Part shown: in pieces, positions 46,139 to 50,063 of the stretch
Layout of the letters: each line of letters starts with the position of its first letter
How positions within the stretch are numbered: the first letter of the stretch is position 1
Virus record (IMG/VR): IMGVR_UViG_3300028800_000915
Span: 1 to 50,063 of that record
Direction: 5' to 3' (one strand)
Length of the DNA stretch: 50,063 bases
Source: a virus
Translations under genes and position numbers: made by a program
The notes under the pieces: model-generated
The model's input: the letters and a program-made list of their open reading frames with translations, nothing else
Told to the model about the DNA's origin: nothing
Databases searched by the model: none

Positions 46139-46357
46139 ATGCTGGACGGCAAACGCGAGCAAAACCGGGACATTCTCCGCAATATGATCGTGGACAACCA
46201 TTTGACCCGCCAACAGACGGCGGACCTGCTTTATCAGAGCATTCACACGCTCAACGCCTGGCTAAAACCGGCGACCTCTAGTAGTTCAAACCCGGCGCCC
46301 AAGTGGGCGATCGAGCTCTTGGCCTACAAGCTGGCCGACCCGGCGGTGAAACGATGA
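46139..46357 (+). CDS. Small helix-turn-helix protein
   Basis: A 72-residue protein with AAGCGGAG upstream of the ATG. Residues about 20-45 (HLTRQQTADLLYQSIHTLNA) form a helix-turn-helix, and WLKPATSSSSNPAPKWAIEL leads to a C-terminal helix. This pattern occurs in small phage regulators. The gene follows the structured gap 46045-46138 and overlaps the next start by 4 bases. It could be the repressor of the operon's paired operators, though nothing shows this directly. Confidence 0.6.
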   Translation: MLDGKREQNRDILRNMIVDNHLTRQQTADLLYQSIHTLNAWLKPATSSSSNPAPKWAIELLAYKLADPAVKR

Positions 46358-46791
46358 AGGCATACAACGGCTTCTCTGGCGAACTGCGAAACAAAGCGCA
46401 GGCATGGCTGCGCGCCGAGTGGGCGGCTGGCCGTCTCGCGCGGCCGGCCAAATGCTGCGCATGCGGCCAGGACAAGGGTGTCATTGACGCTCATGCCGAG
46501 GACTACAGCCTCCCGTTCGCCGCCGGCAAGACGGATGAATTCCACCTCTGTTTCATTTGCCATATGATCGTGCATTGCCGCTTCCGCAATCGCACGCATT
46601 GGGACCGATATCGTGAAACCATCCGCGCCGGCGGACACTTCGCGCCGTATTTCAGCCGTCAATTCGGTCGTTTTGTAGCTGAGCACCTTGACGGGCCCGA
46701 CCTCTTCGCCAGGGCGATGGTCGGCTTCGTACCAGGTGAAACTCCGGCCCGGCTGGTTCTGGACGAAATTGATCAAAAGACACGCTGGTAG
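46354..46791 (+). CDS. HNH-like zinc protein
   Basis: A 145-residue protein with a metal-binding arrangement like HNH proteins: Cys34 to Cys37 in KCCACGQDKG, the DAHAEDYS motif with His47, and LCFICHMIVHCRFRN with Cys66/Cys69, His70 and His74. WDRYRETIRAGG follows. It matches a phage protein type whose nuclease activity is uncertain. The start overlaps the stop of the HTH gene. Its 3' end overlaps the oppositely oriented methyltransferase by 19 bases. Confidence 0.6.
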   Translation: MKAYNGFSGELRNKAQAWLRAEWAAGRLARPAKCCACGQDKGVIDAHAEDYSLPFAAGKTDEFHLCFICHMIVHCRFRNRTHWDRYRETIRAGGHFAPYFSRQFGRFVAEHLDGPDLFARAMVGFVPGETPARLVLDEIDQKTRW

Positions 46792-47330
46792 CTGACAGCG
46801 CCGGTACGCTTCACTTCCCTGAAGTAGCCCGAGACGAGCTCGACTTCTTGGTCGATCGACGAAAGCGCATTGGTCGCCCGCGGCGTCGGCACGCGCCCCT
46901 CAATGAAAAGCTCCTTCACGCCAACGCCCCCGAGAAGCGCGACGAATTCGCGGCCGAACTCCAGGTCATCCCCGAAGAGCTCCGGAAACACGCGGCGCGC
47001 GAGCACGACGTCAATTCGGTTCTCCGCGACGATGGTGATCACCGCGTCGCATGTTTCACGTGAAACAGTTAACGCATAAAAATCCACTGGCACGCCGGCG
47101 ACTTCCGCCATGCGCACCACGGCCTCGTCGGCCTCAATGCCTACCGCGTGCGTCGTGAGCCCGTTTTCTTTGAACACGCGGGCGCCTAGCAGGCCGAAGG
47201 AACAGCCAAGGTCGAGCACGCGTGAGCCCGTCATGTTCGCGATGGTCGCGGCCGCCATGGCGTCGTGGATCCGGGGGAACGTCTTGTTCGCCCGCCATTC
47301 CGCCAGGTGATTTTGATCGTCGAACCTCAC
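46773..47330 (-). CDS. Class I SAM-dependent methyltransferase
   Basis: A 185-residue protein. Motif I is RVLDLGCSFGLLGARVF (residues about 37-53), and AVGIEADEAVVRMAEVAGVP carries the acidic residue that binds the SAM ribose. The later part (VLLGGVGVKELFIEGRVPTP) fits the remaining sheet. No NPPY or PC motif marks it as a DNA base methyltransferase, so the substrate is open. The start is GTG in a GTGA overlap with the ParB-like gene, so it is translated with the PAPS-reductase-like cassette. Confidence 0.75.
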   Translation of the reverse strand: MRFDDQNHLAEWRANKTFPRIHDAMAAATIANMTGSRVLDLGCSFGLLGARVFKENGLTTHAVGIEADEAVVRMAEVAGVPVDFYALTVSRETCDAVITIVAENRIDVVLARRVFPELFGDDLEFGREFVALLGGVGVKELFIEGRVPTPRATNALSSIDQEVELVSGYFREVKRTGAVSYQRVF

Positions 47331-47839
47331 GCCTTGGCCACCTCGGCCGGATACCAGGCTTTCGAATAGCGATAGTCCTTGATGTTTTTCATCTTGAACA
47401 CGCCGTCCTGGTAGAGAAGGTCGACCTCGTCCTTGGTCGCGCCAATTTCAATCGCGACCTCCTGCGGATCGCACTTGTGAACGTCGATCAGCTCCCGAAC
47501 AATTTCGGACATGCGCACGGCGACGTGACTGCCCTTGGCCCGGTTCATGCGGATCGTGAAGATCATGGCCTGGTCGCGCGCGATATCCAGTACCGCGCAG
47601 GGAACCTTGCCGGCGTAGCGCTTCAGTAGCGGCGCACTCTCGAGCGCCAGGCGCGAGCGGTGGAAGCCGTCAATGATCGTGCCGTCCTTGGTGATCAGGA
47701 TCGGCTGCACCCATCCCGTGAGGAGCAAGGACCGTTCGAGAAGCCGGAGCTCCGGCGTGAATACGACGTTCGGGTTGTAATCGTTGGCGTTTAGCGTCGC
47801 CGCGTCGCGCCATTCAATCGCGGAAATCGGATCGTTCAC
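47327..47839 (-). CDS. ParB/IbrB-like nuclease-domain protein
   Basis: A 170-residue protein. The ParB-type fold is read from LNANDYNPNVVFTPELRLLE, SLLLTGWVQPILITKDGTII and the signature DGFHRSRLALE (residues 57-67). The C-terminal 70 residues are helical (ARDQAMIFTIRMNRAKGSHV, ATKDEVDLLYQDG). Stand-alone ParB proteins beside a PAPS-reductase-like gene are known as IbrB and IbrA in other bacteria. The GTG start overlaps the partner's stop (GTGA), as expected for coupled translation. Confidence 0.7.
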   Translation of the reverse strand: MNDPISAIEWRDAATLNANDYNPNVVFTPELRLLERSLLLTGWVQPILITKDGTIIDGFHRSRLALESAPLLKRYAGKVPCAVLDIARDQAMIFTIRMNRAKGSHVAVRMSEIVRELIDVHKCDPQEVAIEIGATKDEVDLLYQDGVFKMKNIKDYRYSKAWYPAEVAKA

Positions 47840-48912
47840 GCCCTGGCCTTTTGCTGAGGGAGAATCTCTCGTTTGAAGCTGCCCGCCATGAAGGTTGAAA
47901 GCAAATACCGCGGCGGATAGAGGTCCGGGTTTTTCATGGCGCGGACCATGACGTGCTCGAACTTCTTGACCGCCATGTCGTATTGGCGGTCCTCCGTGAT
48001 ATTCTCGTCAATCCAAAGCCTTACGCCTTCGTAAGTCTGCCCGTATTGCAGCTGAAGCGCCTCGCGGTCCAATTCCTTGAAGTAGCGCTCATGCGCCAGC
48101 ATTTCCGGAAAGACCTTGGTCACTCGCTGGTAGAAATCCGGGACGGTCGTTTTGATCAGGTCGAACTTCTTGGCGGATTCGGCGTGCAGCGGCGTTGAAA
48201 CCCGGAGGCTCTGGCCGGCCCACATTTGCAGGTCATAGAGTTTGCAGTACCGAATGTCCCGGTCAAAGAAGTACCGGAAAATGTCGTTTTCTTCCCAATC
48301 AAACAACGGCTTGCAGAGCTTGACGTTCGAGGCTCGCGGGTCCGTCACGCCGTTGATGTAGTTCTCGTTCAATTTGTTAACGCAAGACCGGAACCGAATT
48401 AACGATTCACTCGATCGCACGCCGGTGAGGAAGGCAATCTTCCCGCGGTAATGCTGCGCGGTGAAGCCGTCCATCGAATACTGATCGAAAACCCGATCGT
48501 CGCCAGGCTCGAGCGATATCCCCCACGCCGGCTTCTCGCGCACCCAGGCGCGCGCCGGGTCCCATTGGACATAGGACCGGCAAACCCCGAGCACATACTT
48601 GGTCGACGCCAGCGGCACGGTGAACCAAAGCATCTTGATCCACGGCAACTGGCGATAGCCGTCAACGAAGTTGATCACTTCGTCAGGAATGAGCTCTTCA
48701 TCGCGGAACACGACGTCCAGCGGCTTGGTGATGCCGCGCTCCTGCATGACCTCGCGGACCAGGTGCAGCGTGGCCAGGCTGTCCTTGCCGCCGGAAAACA
48801 TGACCACGACGGTGTCGAAAATGTCGAAGATATGATGGATGCGGGCCCGCGCTTCCGTCAGGACGTCCGTCTCAATGTAGACCTTGACCCTAGGCACGGG
48901 CGGCGCCGTCAA
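47836..48912 (-). CDS. IbrA-like PAPS reductase-family (PP-loop) protein
   Basis: A 358-residue protein with the PP-loop SGGKDSLATLH (residues 40-50) preceded by a hydrophobic strand. LDVVFRDEELIPDEVINFVD and RQLPWIKMLWFTVPL follow, then IAFLTGVRSSESLIRFRSC, the segment that contacts sulfonucleotide in PAPS reductases. The LFDWEENDIFRYFFDRDIRY part is also family-typical. It lacks the ECGLH motif of true assimilatory enzymes. IbrA-type proteins are of uncertain function; a nucleic acid or nucleotide modification role is inferred. The start is TTG at 48912 or GTG at 48897; neither has a clear ribosome site. Confidence 0.75.
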   Translation of the reverse strand: MTAPPVPRVKVYIETDVLTEARARIHHIFDIFDTVVVMFSGGKDSLATLHLVREVMQERGITKPLDVVFRDEELIPDEVINFVDGYRQLPWIKMLWFTVPLASTKYVLGVCRSYVQWDPARAWVREKPAWGISLEPGDDRVFDQYSMDGFTAQHYRGKIAFLTGVRSSESLIRFRSCVNKLNENYINGVTDPRASNVKLCKPLFDWEENDIFRYFFDRDIRYCKLYDLQMWAGQSLRVSTPLHAESAKKFDLIKTTVPDFYQRVTKVFPEMLAHERYFKELDREALQLQYGQTYEGVRLWIDENITEDRQYDMAVKKFEHVMVRAMKNPDLYPPRYLLSTFMAGSFKREILPQQKARA

Positions 48913-49555
48913 GGAACAGCGCCAGGCGCGCGCCGAGCGTCTCCTCGTCCGGGTGCATGATCTTCAGCCGCTTGAGAAACGCGAACCAAGCGGCTTGCTG
49001 AGCTTCGTCGTCAAACACGATATTGAACTGGATGATCGACTTCATCGGCCGCGGCGGTCCGTCCTCATGCGCGTTTGTGGTCGCTGTGAGGGGAACCAGG
49101 CGGGCTAGTTCCTTTTCGTCAAATCCCAAATCGTCCAGGTTGACGCCGGCGAGCGTGAGGTCCCCGAGCTCCTGTCCCAGGAGATCCTCGTCCCACTCAG
49201 AATTCAGTGCGAGCTTATTGTCCAGGACCGCGAAGGCCCGGCATTGCTCCTCGGTCCAGCCCTTCGCGACGATGACGCGCGCCGTGGCGAACCCCTCGTG
49301 TTTCATGGCCTCCAGGCGACCGTGTCCCGAAATCAGCGTGCCGTCCTCCTTCACCAGGAGCGGCCATACCTGGCCGAACTTGCGCATGGAGCTGCGCAAA
49401 TCCTCAATTTGCTTCTTCGGGTGCTTCCTGGCGTTGCGGACGTTCGATTTGATCCGCTCGACCGGCCATTCCTCGACGGTATAGGCCGGCATGGCCGGCG
49501 GCGCGCCGGCGCGTCTACGAGTTGAAATAGCGCTCTGTTTTGTCAAACGGGTCAC
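48890..49555 (-). CDS. ParB-like nuclease-domain protein next to the small terminase
   Basis: A 221-residue protein. The N-terminal part has VEEWPVERIKSNVRNARKHP, IEDLRSSMRKFGQVWPLLVK and the signature GTLISGHGRLEAMKHEGF (residues 72-89). WTEEQCRAFAVLDNKLALNS follows, all typical of phage ParB proteins found beside terminase or DNA methylase genes. The first 21 residues, from a GTG at 49555, overlap the small terminase by 41 bases; an internal ATG at 49492 is an alternative start. In related phages this protein may be fused to a DNA methylase; here it stands alone. Confidence 0.75.
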   Translation of the reverse strand: MTRLTKQSAISTRRRAGAPPAMPAYTVEEWPVERIKSNVRNARKHPKKQIEDLRSSMRKFGQVWPLLVKEDGTLISGHGRLEAMKHEGFATARVIVAKGWTEEQCRAFAVLDNKLALNSEWDEDLLGQELGDLTLAGVNLDDLGFDEKELARLVPLTATTNAHEDGPPRPMKSIIQFNIVFDDEAQQAAWFAFLKRLKIMHPDEETLGARLALFLDGAARA

Positions 49556-50009
49556 CCTGGCCAGGCTGGAGGTTTCGCTCGTCCGTTGGAGACAGACCGA
49601 GAATTGCTACCAGCGAACGCCATTGGCGCCAAGCCTCATTGAGCTGCGGCACGTAGGGGTGAGTTTTGATTTGGATGCCGTTGCGGGTTTTCTTCGCTCC
49701 GCCCTGGCTCGCGTCATAAATTTCTTTATTGATGGTCGGCATCGCCTCACGGAACGCCCGGATGCGGATGCAAACGACGCAATATTCCTGGATCACGTCG
49801 ACGTAGCGGGCCTTGAGGCGATCGACGGACGGCTCAGCCAATATCCTGGCGACGCGCTTCCATTCCTTTTTCATTTCCGGGCTCAGGCCGCGCGGCTGTA
49901 AAGCCTTGATAGCGCGGCGAATACTCGCTTCAACGCGGGCTTCGTCCTCAGCGCCGCCGAACTCGCGGATTGGGACGACATTCTCGAGTTTTCGCTTCCG
50001 ACCTCGCAT
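49515..50009 (-). CDS. terS: P27-family terminase small subunit
   Basis: A 164-residue protein. The N-terminus is basic (MRGRKRKLENVVPIREFG). A helical DNA-binding part (IKALQPRGLSPEMKKEWKRV) and the family ending GIQIKTHPYVPQLNEAWRQW with RSLVAILGLSPTDERNL are diagnostic of P27-type small terminases. It binds the packaging start site and regulates TerL. The large subunit gene lies about 8 kb away to the left, an unusual separation. Upstream to the window edge there are only 54 bases, AT-rich, with no gene seen. Confidence 0.82.
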   Translation of the reverse strand: MRGRKRKLENVVPIREFGGAEDEARVEASIRRAIKALQPRGLSPEMKKEWKRVARILAEPSVDRLKARYVDVIQEYCVVCIRIRAFREAMPTINKEIYDASQGGAKKTRNGIQIKTHPYVPQLNEAWRQWRSLVAILGLSPTDERNLQPGQGDPFDKTERYFNS

Positions 50010-50063
50010 GATTCCCTAGTTTTGGGCTTTTTCTGTTGAATTTTCAAATTTCACACGTTTTGG

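Noticed and set aside
1-50063. CRISPR arrays, tRNA or rRNA genes, insertion sequences
   Set aside because: No regularly spaced direct repeats, cloverleaf-like sequences, rRNA stretches or transposase patterns were recognised while reading both strands; a dedicated search was not possible.

Overview
The window is a contiguous piece of a long-tailed (siphovirus-type) phage or prophage genome. It is gene-dense and GC-rich, with many ATGA or GTGA start/stop overlaps, and no host housekeeping gene, tRNA, rRNA, integrase or CRISPR array was recognised. A GapR-like protein, alphaproteobacterial-style small proteins carrying a GHN(N) motif, and a tail-tip module ordered like that of the Rhodobacter-type gene transfer agent point to an alphaproteobacterial host, probably Hyphomicrobiales. 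That host call is inference. The left edge cuts a RuvC-like gene and the right edge lies just upstream of the small terminase gene.

Layout. (1) 1-742, minus strand: a Cro/CI-like HTH regulator, a GapR-like protein and the start of a RuvC-like resolvase. (2) 743-865: a divergent control region with a 10-bp perfect palindrome. (3) 866-10890, plus strand: an early operon with a MarR-type regulator, a 5'-3' exonuclease, a RecT annealing protein, HTH and small proteins, a low-GC stretch with a three-zinc-finger repeat protein, an HNH nuclease, a ParB-like protein and a HerA-like ATPase. (4) 11034-12150, minus strand: a phage-encoded outer-membrane barrel and a lone OmpR-type winged-helix protein; terminators follow each of these and the next gene. 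(5) 12177-14980: lysis region with endolysin, probable holin, nested Rz/Rz1 spanins, small secreted or membrane proteins and a 49-residue Ser-rich membrane peptide. (6) 14993-28514: cupin, glycine-rich adhesin, fibre protein, tail hub, NlpC/P60 peptidase, DUF2163 and DUF2460 proteins, tape measure, frameshifted tail chaperones, tail tube and tail completion proteins. (7) 28511-41645: head-tail connector, an unusually long block of repeat-rich and beta-rich virion proteins, major capsid protein, prohead protease, portal and large terminase. (8) 41646-46791, plus strand: a second early operon with small proteins, zinc ribbons, a DUF3560-methyltransferase fusion and a ParB protein. (9) 46773-50009, minus strand: methyltransferase, ParB-like protein, IbrA-type PAPS-reductase-like protein, a second ParB-like protein and P27-type small terminase.

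How it works together. The exonuclease/RecT pair, RuvC-like enzyme and HerA-like ATPase suit phage recombination. The minus-strand late genes build an HK97-fold capsid and a long non-contractile tail, then lyse the cell. The plus-strand operon at 41.7-46.8 kb has two promoters that share a GGGT-N7-ACCC palindrome over the -10 box. Three of its genes are preceded by a hairpin whose stem bases covary while the TTGGC(G) loop and the ACCGCGAGGAA segment are invariant. This covarying leader is the best candidate in the window for an undescribed regulatory element. The PAPS-reductase/ParB/methyltransferase cassette, which separates the two terminase genes together with the plus operon, is the best candidate for an undescribed protein system.
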